Source: Rhynchopus euleeides
Taxonomy: Eukaryota > Euglenozoa > Diplonemea > Diplonemida > Diplonemidae
Reading direction: 5' to 3'
NCBI GenBank assembly: GCA_963210315.1
Contig: OY723242.1
Span: 1,612,001 to 1,676,000, forward strand
DNA: 64,000 bases
A program made the translations under genes and the position numbers. The notes beneath the pieces are model-generated. The model saw only the letters and a program-made list of their open reading frames with translations. It made no database searches and was not told where the DNA came from. Below, piece after piece: positions 47,101 through 58,300 of the stretch (the stretch's first letter is position 1; each line of letters starts with the position of its first letter).

Positions 47101-50100
47101 GCTGCATCGTCCTGTACGCTGCTCGCAGGGTGCGCAGGACACGGGTGTCGAATCCGAGCTCCGCAGCCAGGCGGAAGGTGAGGTCGATAGGCACCGTGTC
47201 GAAGCACTTCTTGAAGTCAAGGGCGACTCCGTGCAGCGGTCGCCCCGTGAGGTGGGCCTCTTCGATGCGTGCCGCCAGGTGCCAGATGAGGTCCTCTGCA
47301 CCGTGGCCAGGCCGGCAGCCGTGCAGGTCCTCCGGTGCGATGGTCTCCAACCACTTCAGTGCCGGTTTCACCCGGATCGCTGCCCACACTCTATACAGCA
47401 CAGGGGTGATACTGATGGGGCGCTGCGATAGAGGCTCGCCTGAGCTGCCAGGCTTGGGGATGAGGCAGATCATGGCATGCATTAACTGTTCCGGCCACTC
47501 GCCCGATCGTTCGACCTCGTTGAACACCTCCGCAAAGAGCTTGAGGAGTTCGTGTGGGAGTTGTCTCAGTTCGTGGACCCTCCAGCCGTGCAGGCCCGGT
47601 GAGGTGGACGTGGACATCTTGGCCAGGGCCTTCCCGACGTCTTCTGCTGTGATGGTCTTGCACTCCATGTCAGCCGTCTCGGGGAGAAAGCGGAGGTATC
47701 TCTGGCGGAAGGTGTCCCACCGGGGCTCGGGCGTTGTCGCGTACTTGCGGAAATATCCCCCCCACGCCGTGTCGCTTCTCAGCAGCTCGTCCGCCTCCTT
47801 GGGGCAGGCCGTGAAGGACCCATCTTCGCGCCGCATGAAGGTGGCTGGGGCGCAGAAACGATCTGCGAGGTACGCAAACACCTGCCCTGCCTCGTATGTC
47901 CAAGCCTTCTGCATCCTCGCCTTCCAGGTGCGGATTCTCGCTTCGCGGAGCCTGTCAAACATGCCCCTCTGCGACCCCTCCAAGACGATGAGGGCCTGCT
48001 CCAGAATCTCCAGGTCTGGCAGCTGCGAGGTTGTGTTCGCCAGCGCCGCTTGCAGCCCCTGGGGGAGGCCGCCCTCCCTTAGGCGCTTCTTCGCGGCGTT
48101 CCAGGCGTGCTCCTCCCCGTTCGTGAGGCCGTATGGTTTTTCTGCCTGCAGGCGTTTGAGGCCTTCTTTGACCAGGCATCGAATGTTCCCTAGCAGCCCG
48201 TCCTTCGCCCGGGTGTTCATGTCTCCTGCCCCCCGTGCAGAAGCGGGATGGTGCTTGGTAGCCGTCCGCGACCACTGCATACGGTAGCCCTCCGCCCTGC
48301 CCGTGTAGGCCGCTTCCTGTCTCTCCAGGTGGCCCACATGGACACGCTTCAGGAAGCGCTCGCCGCAGGTGGAAGCTCGGTGGAGGAGCTGCGCGGCCGT
48401 CGCTCCGTGACGTAGTTCCCCCTCTGCTAGTACGTCCTGCATCACCCCTCTTGCTGCAGCGTCCCCCAGCTTGGGCTTGCCCGCAGGGAAAGGGGTGGGG
48501 AGGATGCAGATCTTTTTGGGGCGGCGGAAGGCAGTGAGGTCCAGATCGACGAAGAGCGGGCAGTGTGTGGGTATGTTGTAGTCTCCCCGCTTTGCCACCT
48601 CGACTCGACGCAGTGCCGGCGCTGCGCAGGGGTTCATTAGGCAGATGTCCAGCCGGGTGCCGTTCTCCGATGCCCAGCAGGTGTTCTGCACTCTCTGCTG
48701 TGCGAGGTCCGCATGCGTCGTCGCCGCGTCGACCCAGCCGCCCACCCGGCACGCCTGGGACAGGACAGCGCTGGTTTCTGGGTTGGTGTTCAGGTCCCCC
48801 ATCAGCAGGACGGGCACCTGTCCCAAGCCAGCTGCGTGATCGAGCGTCTCTTGCAGGAGGGCTTCCCGCTGTTCGCCCACTTCGGACCCCGAGTGACCGT
48901 AGACGCACAGGATGTGAAGAGCCGTTTTGCCGTCTCCAATCGCTAGCACGACGTGTACCATGCGGGTGCTGTCGTAGAGCTTCTTTTCCTGCGTGGTCTT
49001 CGGCTGCACCACCTGTGCGACCAGGCCCTCCTTCACCATGACAGCCACGCCCCCGGGCTTCGTTTGTTCGCGGCCGTTCGCGCCTGCGACCCTGGGCATG
49101 CCCTTGCCCCAGTGCATAGCCCAGCCGTGGGCTGCGAAGTAGCCATTGTGCGTGCCCTTGCTCGGGTCCGGCGTACGAGTTTCCTGCAGGGCCACAACAT
49201 CCGCCTTCAGTCCCGCCACGTCGCCGAGGTGCGTTTGCAGCGACGTTACGTTAGCTGTCGCCACCCTGAGCACTCCGGGCGATGATAATTGGTGTGCAGG
49301 GCGCCTCAATCGCCGCAGGGGCGGCGGCGCCGTGGGTCCTTGGCTGGCTGAAGGTGCGCGCGCCCCGCCTGCAGCGGCTGGGGCGGGCGTGGGAAGATCT
49401 GCAGGGATAGTCCACTGGTTTGCCGGCGTCGCAGCTAGCTCCCGGGCCAGGCTCAGGGGAAGGCGAAGCACATCGTAGTGGAAGGGCCTCCACGTAAGCC
49501 CCAGCACCTTGGCACCCTTCCCACACCGGGTCATGTATTGCTTGCTGTTGGAGGCGAGCAGCCACACCTGCGCATCCAGGACTTCTGCCGCAACCCGAAG
49601 TGTGGCCGCGTCCCCGTATGTCCCTAGACGCGTCTGTCTCTCGATGTAGTCGTCGTAGGATGCAGGAGCTTGCGGGTCGTCGTGGTCAGGCACGTACGAG
49701 GCCCTGCGCTCTGCGTCTTGCCGCATGGATGTCGCCACCGCTGCACGCAACCCTTCTGCTGTCCACTCCGCGCACTGCTCTGCAAGGCCGGCGTACTGAC
49801 AGTTGCCATCCTTAGGCACTGGTACCCGGAGCGCCATCAGTCTCCTTGCAGCCTGCGTCAGCCACTGCTCGTCCTGCTCTATGGTGGAGGGGGAGTACTC
49901 CTGTCCCCCCCCACGGAGGGGCCGGGGTTCTCCTGCCCCTGACGCCACATCTACGGGGTTCCAGCTCTCCGGGGCCGTTGTCTGGGTATCTCCTGCCCAC
50001 ACGGCGGCTCGGCTGGGTCTAGGTGGGGTTGGGGGCGATGTTGGGGTTGGGGTTCTATTTGGTGTTCTATTTGGAGGTGTTTGTGTCGGCCCCGAGACCT

Positions 50101-50203
50101 CCTGTTTCTCGGGGTGGGGCGCGGCTGGGGGCCCGGCGGCAAGTGTGCATCGTCCCCAGACATGGTCGGCACCCCGGCCAGGGGGAACATCGATCGCTTG
50201 CAC
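44105..50203 (-). CDS. ORF2: OTU protease, endonuclease, reverse transcriptase, RNase H polyprotein
   Basis: An intact 2032-aa ORF. Domains in order: a Pro/Thr-rich start; OTU-like Cys protease at about 105-250 (DGNC with C135; H242 in FHYD); APE-type endonuclease at about 310-560 (N318, E341, D470/N472, D519, H547) that would nick the target; reverse transcriptase at about 850-1130 (D996 in DFKKCFD; FVDD at 1086-1089 in place of the usual YADD); CCHC knuckle C1424-x2-C1427-x9-H1437-x4-C1442; RNase H at about 1638-1775 (D1643, E1686, D1712, D1765); Cys/His module at about 1935-2010 (CCRNHH, RCGDC, CCHTHH). All catalytic residues seem present, so the element was active recently. The OTU domain may process the product or remove ubiquitin; that role is inferred. 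Confidence 0.93.
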   Translation of the reverse strand: MQAIDVPPGRGADHVWGRCTLAAGPPAAPHPEKQEVSGPTQTPPNRTPNRTPTPTSPPTPPRPSRAAVWAGDTQTTAPESWNPVDVASGAGEPRPLRGGGQEYSPSTIEQDEQWLTQAARRLMALRVPVPKDGNCQYAGLAEQCAEWTAEGLRAAVATSMRQDAERRASYVPDHDDPQAPASYDDYIERQTRLGTYGDAATLRVAAEVLDAQVWLLASNSKQYMTRCGKGAKVLGLTWRPFHYDVLRLPLSLARELAATPANQWTIPADLPTPAPAAAGGARAPSASQGPTAPPPLRRLRRPAHQLSSPGVLRVATANVTSLQTHLGDVAGLKADVVALQETRTPDPSKGTHNGYFAAHGWAMHWGKGMPRVAGANGREQTKPGGVAVMVKEGLVAQVVQPKTTQEKKLYDSTRMVHVVLAIGDGKTALHILCVYGHSGSEVGEQREALLQETLDHAAGLGQVPVLLMGDLNTNPETSAVLSQACRVGGWVDAATTHADLAQQRVQNTCWASENGTRLDICLMNPCAAPALRRVEVAKRGDYNIPTHCPLFVDLDLTAFRRPKKICILPTPFPAGKPKLGDAAARGVMQDVLAEGELRHGATAAQLLHRASTCGERFLKRVHVGHLERQEAAYTGRAEGYRMQWSRTATKHHPASARGAGDMNTRAKDGLLGNIRCLVKEGLKRLQAEKPYGLTNGEEHAWNAAKKRLREGGLPQGLQAALANTTSQLPDLEILEQALIVLEGSQRGMFDRLREARIRTWKARMQKAWTYEAGQVFAYLADRFCAPATFMRREDGSFTACPKEADELLRSDTAWGGYFRKYATTPEPRWDTFRQRYLRFLPETADMECKTITAEDVGKALAKMSTSTSPGLHGWRVHELRQLPHELLKLFAEVFNEVERSGEWPEQLMHAMICLIPKPGSSGEPLSQRPISITPVLYRVWAAIRVKPALKWLETIAPEDLHGCRPGHGAEDLIWHLAARIEEAHLTGRPLHGVALDFKKCFDTVPIDLTFRLAAELGFDTRVLRTLRAAYRTMQRHFRASGTIGEGFLPTNGIMQGCPISVVLINVLVGVWMRMVEHRQDTRALSFVDDVYATASSPEVLQEVVNDSADFSHDTGMAICAEIKSHVFSTSPGPLRIMYRARDGEATPLRQRNSFDCLGAMLHARLIREGRTAPQSERIARRKEGAQQNLRRTSALPLPVQWKGQAAAMTAGARLYYDALVTRWDSKAIRRWRGLFVAALWSGPPRRAQEIVLCVLHQAHRVDPAIAPPYRQITTWAKQIKKWGHSRVLSEEAWGSKERLEGTGPLALFWAALQGIGWRWSTATTLAYTDEAGRAVTFDPVAATPSAWAIFAHDLRQTLRNATAGKLAERREDFQGAEHGIDGRVTRCVLEGEGAAITGYQRGLLRSVIAGAVPARGRTGLGEVCRYCTAGAPETVSHLWWDCAAWEPVRQKHPVAARDRTAWPACLAQCGVAPVYRYGVPENEQPLPMSFADRITTVAQLHRYFIAVLAARQEKDGLLDRSVRHHRTTVYPWEWSTPTPESACIPALAPSEVKQTWGKRPPGMWVALCDWLRGLKWGPQGGEQTVTLMELAVDFELSTGLTLPDTVTRRIRPPTHVDPNKKGAREARPRIPADTAPGLTLYFDGGARDNGTPFAVAGAGAVLYQDGCKVSEKVLPLLNVRSNNIAEYEALRAGLRLLERGDAPEGPVTVRGDSQVVLRQLRGESLCRDAALRPLFLSTSALAADLQPRFTLTYEHVKRESNTDADALSNAAMDEAERLGASRQKLQQDLTVFQSSILGKAASLKGLCSMVTKVGKGPWHCGHAANSTVLTALGGTVAAGLSRRAQLNPATESVMRSLQAHLAEPVHSRQDTVFHDRGMAWAATFAPQPHYPEGWQQPAQQWAARGRQANSRVGRPWERRGAAPRTAPPGARRNAKVLACKLHWKPRCSACQKRRLPEEVCCRNHHKEGDGLPVTMGFCKRHSMDRCGDCYSDGKSLTHCCHTHHAGYAARPPPRSGTELAPHSNPSGASAVT

Positions 50204-50236
50204 GGGTCCTCCCCGCTGGCCGGGATGCCCGCCCCC

Positions 50237-52007
50237 CTACTCCTCCTCTTGCTTCTGCGGGTAGGGAGTAAGGCGGTTGGAGCGGGGCCTCAGATACGCC
50301 GTGATGGAGGCCTGCCTGACCCTCCCGTTCCTGCTGGCTCCCGCCTCCCTACCCGGTGGGGCCTTATCCCCGGCATCCGCCGTGGGCGCTAGGTCTCTGA
50401 GAGGTGGGGCCGGCGGGGCGGGCTGGGCAGGCGGCGCCGGTGCTGCCGGCGGCACTGCTGCTGGCTGCGCAGGGGTAGGGGCAGCGTTCGCTGTTGCTGG
50501 TGTCTCGGGTGCCACGGGTGTCACTGGTTTGCTGTGTGAGTCCCCGGGCGGGGCAGGGGTGGAGGTGGAGGTGGAGGTGGTGGTGGAGGAGGAAGGGGTG
50601 GTGGCGGCGGCTGGGGGCGCTGGCGGGGCATCCATAGCCGGACCGGCCGCGGGCTTCGGCGGTGCCTTGCCCTTCGCCCCCTTGGACCCACTCCGCCCTC
50701 TCGTGTCGATGCCTAACTCCCGCTTCACCGTGCTTAGCATCTCCTGATGCTGCCGCTTCCGGCCCTCCTCTGCGTCGCGCACCCCCTCCAACAGTCCCTG
50801 CCAGCTCTGTCCGAGCTCGCTGGCCTGCTGTGACAGCTGGCGCTGCACCTTCTCGCCCTCCTCCCTTCCGGCCTGTTGGAGGCGCACCATCTGCGCTTCG
50901 CAGGCCTCCCGCAGCTCCCCACACACCTCGTCCAGCCGGCCCTGGAGGCGTGCCCCCTGCTCCACGGACGCCTGCGCCGACAGCTGCTGGGCGGCCGTGG
51001 CTTCCTTGCGCTGGGCTTCGCAGGAGGCCCGCAGGTCCTTCACCGCGACACCCAGGCGTTCCGTCTGCAGCCGCAGGTCGCACACCACGGCTTCCCCCTG
51101 CTGCGCCTCCCACGACTTGCGCAGCTCTGCCACCGCGGCGTCGAGGCGTCGCTGCTCCAGCGCGCGCTGGGCCTCGAGGTCCGCGCGGACCTTGTCGACC
51201 TCCGCTTGGAGCTGCAGCGCCTGGAGGTGGGACAGGGGCTCCTGCTGACCCGCTGTTCCCTGCAGGCCTAGCATGGCCTTGCGCGCCTCGTGCAGGTCGG
51301 CTGCGAGGCCGTCCCGTTCCACCTGCGCCTGGCGGATCTGGGCGTCCCGCTGCGCAAGCTGGCCCCGCATGTCGTCTTCGAGGGCCTTGCGGCTGGCTTC
51401 CCAGCCCTTCCGCGCCGTAGCCATCTCTGCCGCGTGCGCACGGCCCTGCTCTTCCAGGCGGCTACCCATGCTGGCGAGCTCGGTCGCCACCCGCTGCAGG
51501 TCGGCGCCTGCTGCCGCCCCTTTCGCCCCCTGCTCCAGCACCCCGACCCGCTTGTGGAGGAGGGGGACGGCCTCGCCCAGCGACTGCTGGGCTTCTGCGA
51601 CCTTGGCAAGGGACCCCTCCTGCCTCCGGAGGTGCACCTTCACTTCCTTCAGCTCCCGCGCTGCTTCCTGCGTGGGGGCGGTGGCGGGGGGGGAGGCGGG
51701 TTTGCGCTCTTGGAGGCGCTGCAGCAGGGTCGCCTGCTCCTCAAGCCGCTGCTCCTGGCGGCCGAGGCGATCCCCCACACGCTGCACGTGCAGCCCGTGC
51801 TCCTGCGCCTGGGAACCCAGCAGTTCCTGCAGCTGCGACACCTGCTGCGACGCCTGCTCAGCTAGGTTGTTGTGACCCAGCTGCAACTGCCCCACCTGCT
51901 CCTCCAACTGCTGGCGACGCGCGTCCTGCTCCTGCAGTAGGCGGCGCAGACCCAGCATCTCGGATTGCCAGGCCACACCATCACCCGCGGCGGTGTCGGG
52001 GGCGGTC
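50237..52007 (-). CDS. ORF1 of the retrotransposon, partial (N-terminus in gap)
   Basis: Same sequence as 58506-60276, truncated at the N-run so that about 155 N-terminal residues are missing. It contains the long coiled coil, the Pro/Ala/Thr-rich linker and the C-terminal QASITAYL motif. The full description is under 58506-60740. Confidence 0.88.
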
Positions 52008-52207
52008 NNNNNNNNNNNNNNNNNNNNNNNNNNNNNNNNNNNNNNNNNNNNNNNNNNNNNNNNNNNNNNNNNNNNNNNNNNNNNNNNNNNNNNNNNNNNN
52101 NNNNNNNNNNNNNNNNNNNNNNNNNNNNNNNNNNNNNNNNNNNNNNNNNNNNNNNNNNNNNNNNNNNNNNNNNNNNNNNNNNNNNNNNNNNNNNNNNNNN
52201 NNNNNNN
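52008..52207. other. Assembly gap, 200 N
   Basis: Exactly 200 N, a conventional size for a gap of unknown length. Both sides lie within the same retrotransposon sequence. Confidence 1.
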
Positions 52208-52373
52208 GAAAGGTGGCCCTTTCACGGAAGCTCACGGGATCAACCGCGGAACGTGGCGTAGGCTGCAGTGCAACCTACACGAGACTAACAAGATTACCGT
52301 GTGTGTGTGTGTGTGGTGACCACGTTTTGTGTGGGGAGATCCTGCGCGGATCATTGCCCACCCCCGCCCACTT

Positions 52374-55300
52374 CTACGTCACAGCGGAGGCCCCACTCGG
52401 GTTAGAGTGTGGGGCCAACTCAGTGCCACTCCGGGGAGGAGGGCGTGCAGCATAGCCAGCGTGGTGTGTGTGGCAGCAATGTGTTAGTGATTTGCCATCG
52501 CTGTAGCAGTCACCGCATCGGTCCATGCTGTGGCGTTTGCAGAAGCCCATAGTGACCGGGAGCCCGTCCCCCTCTTTGTGGTGGTTGCGGCAGCACACCT
52601 CCTCTGGGAGGCGTCGCTTTTGGCATGCCGAGCAACGGGGCTTCCAATGCAACTTGCAGGCAAGCACCTTTGCGTTCCTCCTGGCACCAGGGGGGGCAGT
52701 ACGGGGGGCAGCGCCCCTCCGCTCCCATGGGCGTCCCACCCGGCTGTTGGCCTGCCGACCGCGCGCCGCCCACTGCTGGGCCGGCTGCTGCCAGCCCTCT
52801 GGGTAGTGCGGCTGTGGGGCGAAGGTGGCGGCCCACGCCATTCCGCGGTCATGGAATACCGTATCTTGCCGGCTGTGGACTGGCTCAGCCAGGTGTGCTT
52901 GGAGGCTGCGCATCACCGATTCAGTGGCAGGGTTCAGTTGGGCCCTCCTCGACAGGCCCGCCGCCACAGTTCCGCCGAGAGCCGTGAGGACCGTTGAGTT
53001 GGCAGCATGACCGCAATGCCAGGGCCCTTTGCCCACTTTCGTCACCATACTGCAGAGTCCTTTCAGCGAGGCGGCTTTCCCTAGGATACTGCTCTGGAAC
53101 ACCGTGAGGTCCTGCTGGAGCTTCTGCCGCGAGGCCCCCAGCCTTTCAGCCTCATCCATCGCGGCGTTGCTGAGGGCGTCAGCATCGGTGTTGGATTCCC
53201 TCTTCACATGCTCATACGTGAGAGTGAACCTCGGTTGGAGGTCCGCAGCCAGCGCGGACGTGCTGAGGAAAAGAGGACGGAGGGCGGCATCCCGGCACAG
53301 GGATTCCCCTCGGAGCTGCCGCAGCACCACCTGGGAGTCGCCTCGCACTGTGACTGGGCCCTCAGGGGCATCGCCCCTCTCGAGGAGGCGCAGGCCTGCT
53401 CGTAGCGCCTCGTACTCAGCAATGTTGTTGCTACGCACGTTCAGCAGCGGGAGCACTTTCTCTGAGACCTTGCAGCCGTCTTGGTACAGCACCGCCCCTG
53501 CCCCCGCCACAGCGAAGGGGGTGCCGTTGTCGCGCGCGCCACCGTCAAAGTACAGGGTGAGCCCCGGGGCCGTGTCTGCAGGAATGCGCGGGCGGGCCTC
53601 CCTCGCACCCTTCTTATTCGGGTCCACGTGGGTAGGGGGGCGGATGCGGCGTGTCACGGTGTCTGGGAGGGTGAGGCCCGTCGACAGCTCGAAGTCCACG
53701 GCTAGCTCCATCAGGGTCACAGTTTGCTCACCCCCCTGCGGTCCCCACTTCAGGCCCCTTAGCCAGTCGCAGAGAGCCACCCACATGCCTGGGGGCCGCT
53801 TGCCCCACGTCTGCTTGACTTCGGATGGCGCCAGTGCAGGGATGCAGGCACTCTCGGGGGTGGGGGTGCTCCACTCCCAGGGGTAGACTGTAGTGCGGTG
53901 GTGGCGTACAGAGCGGTCGAGCAGCCCGTCCTTCTCCTGTCGCGCCGCCAAGACTGCGATGAAGTAGCGGTGCAGCTGCGCCACGGTGGTGATTCTGTCA
54001 GCAAAAGACATGGGCAGCGGCTGCTCGTTCTCCGGAACGCCGTATCTGTACACGGGCGCTACCCCACACTGCGCCAGGCATGCCGGCCAGGCAGTTCGGT
54101 CCCTCGCTGCTACGGGGTGTTTCTGGCGGACCGGCTCCCATGCCGCGCAGTCCCACCATAGGTGCGACACCGTCTCCGGGGCCCCAGCTGTGCAGTACCG
54201 GCACACCTCCCCCAGGCCCGTGCGCCCTCGGGCAGGCACCGCCCCTGCAATGACAGAGCGGAGGAGGCCTCGCTGGTATCCCGTAATTGCGGCGCCCTCC
54301 CCCTCCAGGACGCAACGTGTCACCCTTCCGTCAATGCCGTGCTCTGCTCCTTGGAAGTCCTCTCTGCGTTCAGCCAGCTTCCCCGCCGTGGCGTTTCGCA
54401 GGGTTTGGCGGAGGTCGTGCGCGAAGATCGCCCAGGCGCTCGGCGTTGCTGCAACAGGGTCGAAGGTGACAGCGCGACCAGCCTCGTCCGTGTAGGCCAG
54501 GGTGGTCGCCGTACTCCAGCGCCATCCTATCCCTTGCAGGGCAGCCCAGAAGAGCGCAAGGGGGCCTGTCCCCTCAAGCCTCTCTTTGCTCCCCCATGCT
54601 TCCTCGGACAGCACCCTGCTGTGGCCCCACTTTTTGATCTGCTTGGCCCACGTGGTGATCTGCCGGTAGGGAGGAGCGATAGCGGGGTCCACCCGGTGCG
54701 CCTGATGGAGGACACACAGCACGATCTCTTGCGCTCTGCGTGGTGGGCCAGACCAGAGCGCGGCGACGAAGAGGCCCCTCCATCGCCTGATGGCCTTGCT
54801 GTCCCAACGAGTTACGAGGGCATCGTAATACAGCCGTGCCCCCGCCGTCATCGCAGCCGCCTGCCCTTTCCATTGCACCGGCAGGGGCAGCGCTGAGGTT
54901 CTGCGGAGGTTCTGCTGCGCCCCCTCTTTCCGACGGGCGATGCGCTCGGACTGGGGCGCTGTGCGCCCTTCCCTGATCAGGCGCGCGTGCAGCATGGCCC
55001 CGAGACAGTCAAAGCTGTTGCGTTGCCGGAGGGGAGTGGCCTCGCCGTCCCTCGCCCGGTACATGATCCGGAGCGGCCCGGGGGATGTTGAGAACACGTG
55101 GGACTTAATTTCTGCGCAAATAGCCATCCCGGTGTCGTGAGAGAAATCCGCAGAGTCGTTCACCACCTCTTGTAGGACCTCCGGACTGGAGGCTGTGGCG
55201 TACACATCGTCGACGAAGGATAGCGCCCTCGTGTCCTGCCGGTGTTCGACCATCCGCATCCACACACCCACCAGCACGTTAATCAGCACGACACTGATGG

Positions 55301-58300
55301 GGCAGCCCTGCATGATGCCGTTGGTAGGCAGGAAGCCTTCTCCGATGGTGCCACTCGCCCGGAAGTGCCGCTGCATCGTCCTGTACGCTGCTCGCAGGGT
55401 GCGCAGGACACGGGTGTCGAATCCGAGCTCCGCAGCCAGGCGGAAGGTGAGGTCGATAGGCACCGTGTCGAAGCACTTCTTGAAGTCAAGGGCGACTCCG
55501 TGCAGCGGTCGCCCCGTGAGGTGGGCCTCTTCGATGCGTGCCGCCAGGTGCCAGATGAGGTCCTCTGCACCGTGGCCAGGCCGGCAGCCGTGCAGGTCCT
55601 CCGGTGCGATGGTCTCCAACCACTTCAGTGCCGGTTTCACCCGGATCGCTGCCCACACTCTATACAGCACAGGGGTGATACTGATGGGGCGCTGCGATAG
55701 AGGCTCGCCTGAGCTGCCAGGCTTGGGGATGAGGCAGATCATGGCATGCATTAACTGTTCCGGCCACTCGCCCGATCGTTCGACCTCGTTGAACACCTCC
55801 GCAAAGAGCTTGAGGAGTTCGTGTGGGAGTTGTCTCAGTTCGTGGACCCTCCAGCCGTGCAGGCCCGGTGAGGTGGACGTGGACATCTTGGCCAGGGCCT
55901 TCCCGACGTCTTCTGCTGTGATGGTCTTGCACTCCATGTCAGCCGTCTCGGGGAGAAAGCGGAGGTATCTCTGGCGGAAGGTGTCCCACCGGGGCTCGGG
56001 CGTTGTCGCGTACTTGCGGAAATATCCCCCCCACGCCGTGTCGCTTCTCAGCAGCTCGTCCGCCTCCTTGGGGCAGGCCGTGAAGGACCCATCTTCGCGC
56101 CGCATGAAGGTGGCTGGGGCGCAGAAACGATCTGCGAGGTACGCAAACACCTGCCCTGCCTCGTATGTCCAAGCCTTCTGCATCCTCGCCTTCCAGGTGC
56201 GGATTCTCGCTTCGCGGAGCCTGTCAAACATGCCCCTCTGCGACCCCTCCAAGACGATGAGGGCCTGCTCCAGAATCTCCAGGTCTGGCAGCTGCGAGGT
56301 TGTGTTCGCCAGCGCCGCTTGCAGCCCCTGGGGGAGGCCGCCCTCCCTTAGGCGCTTCTTCGCGGCGTTCCAGGCGTGCTCCTCCCCGTTCGTGAGGCCG
56401 TATGGTTTTTCTGCCTGCAGGCGTTTGAGGCCTTCTTTGACCAGGCATCGAATGTTCCCTAGCAGCCCGTCCTTCGCCCGGGTGTTCATGTCTCCTGCCC
56501 CCCGTGCAGAAGCGGGATGGTGCTTGGTAGCCGTCCGCGACCACTGCATACGGTAGCCCTCCGCCCTGCCCGTGTAGGCCGCTTCCTGTCTCTCCAGGTG
56601 GCCCACATGGACACGCTTCAGGAAGCGCTCGCCGCAGGTGGAAGCTCGGTGGAGGAGCTGCGCGGCCGTCGCTCCGTGACGTAGTTCCCCCTCTGCTAGT
56701 ACGTCCTGCATCACCCCTCTTGCTGCAGCGTCCCCCAGCTTGGGCTTGCCCGCAGGGAAAGGGGTGGGGAGGATGCAGATCTTTTTGGGGCGGCGGAAGG
56801 CAGTGAGGTCCAGATCGACGAAGAGCGGGCAGTGTGTGGGTATGTTGTAGTCTCCCCGCTTTGCCACCTCGACTCGACGCAGTGCCGGCGCTGCGCAGGG
56901 GTTCATTAGGCAGATGTCCAGCCGGGTGCCGTTCTCCGATGCCCAGCAGGTGTTCTGCACTCTCTGCTGTGCGAGGTCCGCATGCGTCGTCGCCGCGTCG
57001 ACCCAGCCGCCCACCCGGCACGCCTGGGACAGGACAGCGCTGGTTTCTGGGTTGGTGTTCAGGTCCCCCATCAGCAGGACGGGCACCTGTCCCAAGCCAG
57101 CTGCGTGATCGAGCGTCTCTTGCAGGAGGGCTTCCCGCTGTTCGCCCACTTCGGACCCCGAGTGACCGTAGACGCACAGGATGTGAAGAGCCGTTTTGCC
57201 GTCTCCAATCGCTAGCACGACGTGTACCATGCGGGTGCTGTCGTAGAGCTTCTTTTCCTGCGTGGTCTTCGGCTGCACCACCTGTGCGACCAGGCCCTCC
57301 TTCACCATGACAGCCACGCCCCCGGGCTTCGTTTGTTCGCGGCCGTTCGCGCCTGCGACCCTGGGCATGCCCTTGCCCCAGTGCATAGCCCAGCCGTGGG
57401 CTGCGAAGTAGCCATTGTGCGTGCCCTTGCTCGGGTCCGGCGTACGAGTTTCCTGCAGGGCCACAACATCCGCCTTCAGTCCCGCCACGTCGCCGAGGTG
57501 CGTTTGCAGCGACGTTACGTTAGCTGTCGCCACCCTGAGCACTCCGGGCGATGATAATTGGTGTGCAGGGCGCCTCAATCGCCGCAGGGGCGGCGGCGCC
57601 GTGGGTCCTTGGCTGGCTGAAGGTGCGCGCGCCCCGCCTGCAGCGGCTGGGGCGGGCGTGGGAAGATCTGCAGGGATAGTCCACTGGTTTGCCGGCGTCG
57701 CAGCTAGCTCCCGGGCCAGGCTCAGGGGAAGGCGAAGCACATCGTAGTGGAAGGGCCTCCACGTAAGCCCCAGCACCTTGGCACCCTTCCCACACCGGGT
57801 CATGTATTGCTTGCTGTTGGAGGCGAGCAGCCACACCTGCGCATCCAGGACTTCTGCCGCAACCCGAAGTGTGGCCGCGTCCCCGTATGTCCCTAGACGC
57901 GTCTGTCTCTCGATGTAGTCGTCGTAGGATGCAGGAGCTTGCGGGTCGTCGTGGTCAGGCACGTACGAGGCCCTGCGCTCTGCGTCTTGCCGCATGGATG
58001 TCGCCACCGCTGCACGCAACCCTTCTGCTGTCCACTCCGCGCACTGCTCTGCAAGGCCGGCGTACTGACAGTTGCCATCCTTAGGCACTGGTACCCGGAG
58101 CGCCATCAGTCTCCTTGCAGCCTGCGTCAGCCACTGCTCGTCCTGCTCTATGGTGGAGGGGGAGTACTCCTGTCCCCCCCCACGGAGGGGCCGGGGTTCT
58201 CCTGCCCCTGACGCCACATCTACGGGGTTCCAGCTCTCCGGGGCCGTTGTCTGGGTATCTCCTGCCCACACGGCGGCTCGGCTGGGTCTAGGTGGGGTTG

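Larger units (their letters stand above)
43778..52007 (-). mobile_element. OTU-containing non-LTR retrotransposon, copy 1 (5' end lost in gap)
   Basis: Minus-strand order is ORF1 (coiled coil, cut at the gap), 33 bp, then ORF2 (2032 aa), then a 3' untranslated region. The 3' limit is uncertain; a short A8 on the minus strand at 43779-43786 may be the tail. A (TG)8 tract lies in the 3' untranslated region. From 43939 on, it matches 52208-60276 at a constant offset of 8269 bp. Confidence 0.85.

Noticed and set aside
46926..48287. 453-aa ORF opposite to ORF2 (also 55195-56556)
   Set aside because: A shadow of the intact retrotransposon ORF2 on the other strand; GC-rich codon use keeps it open.
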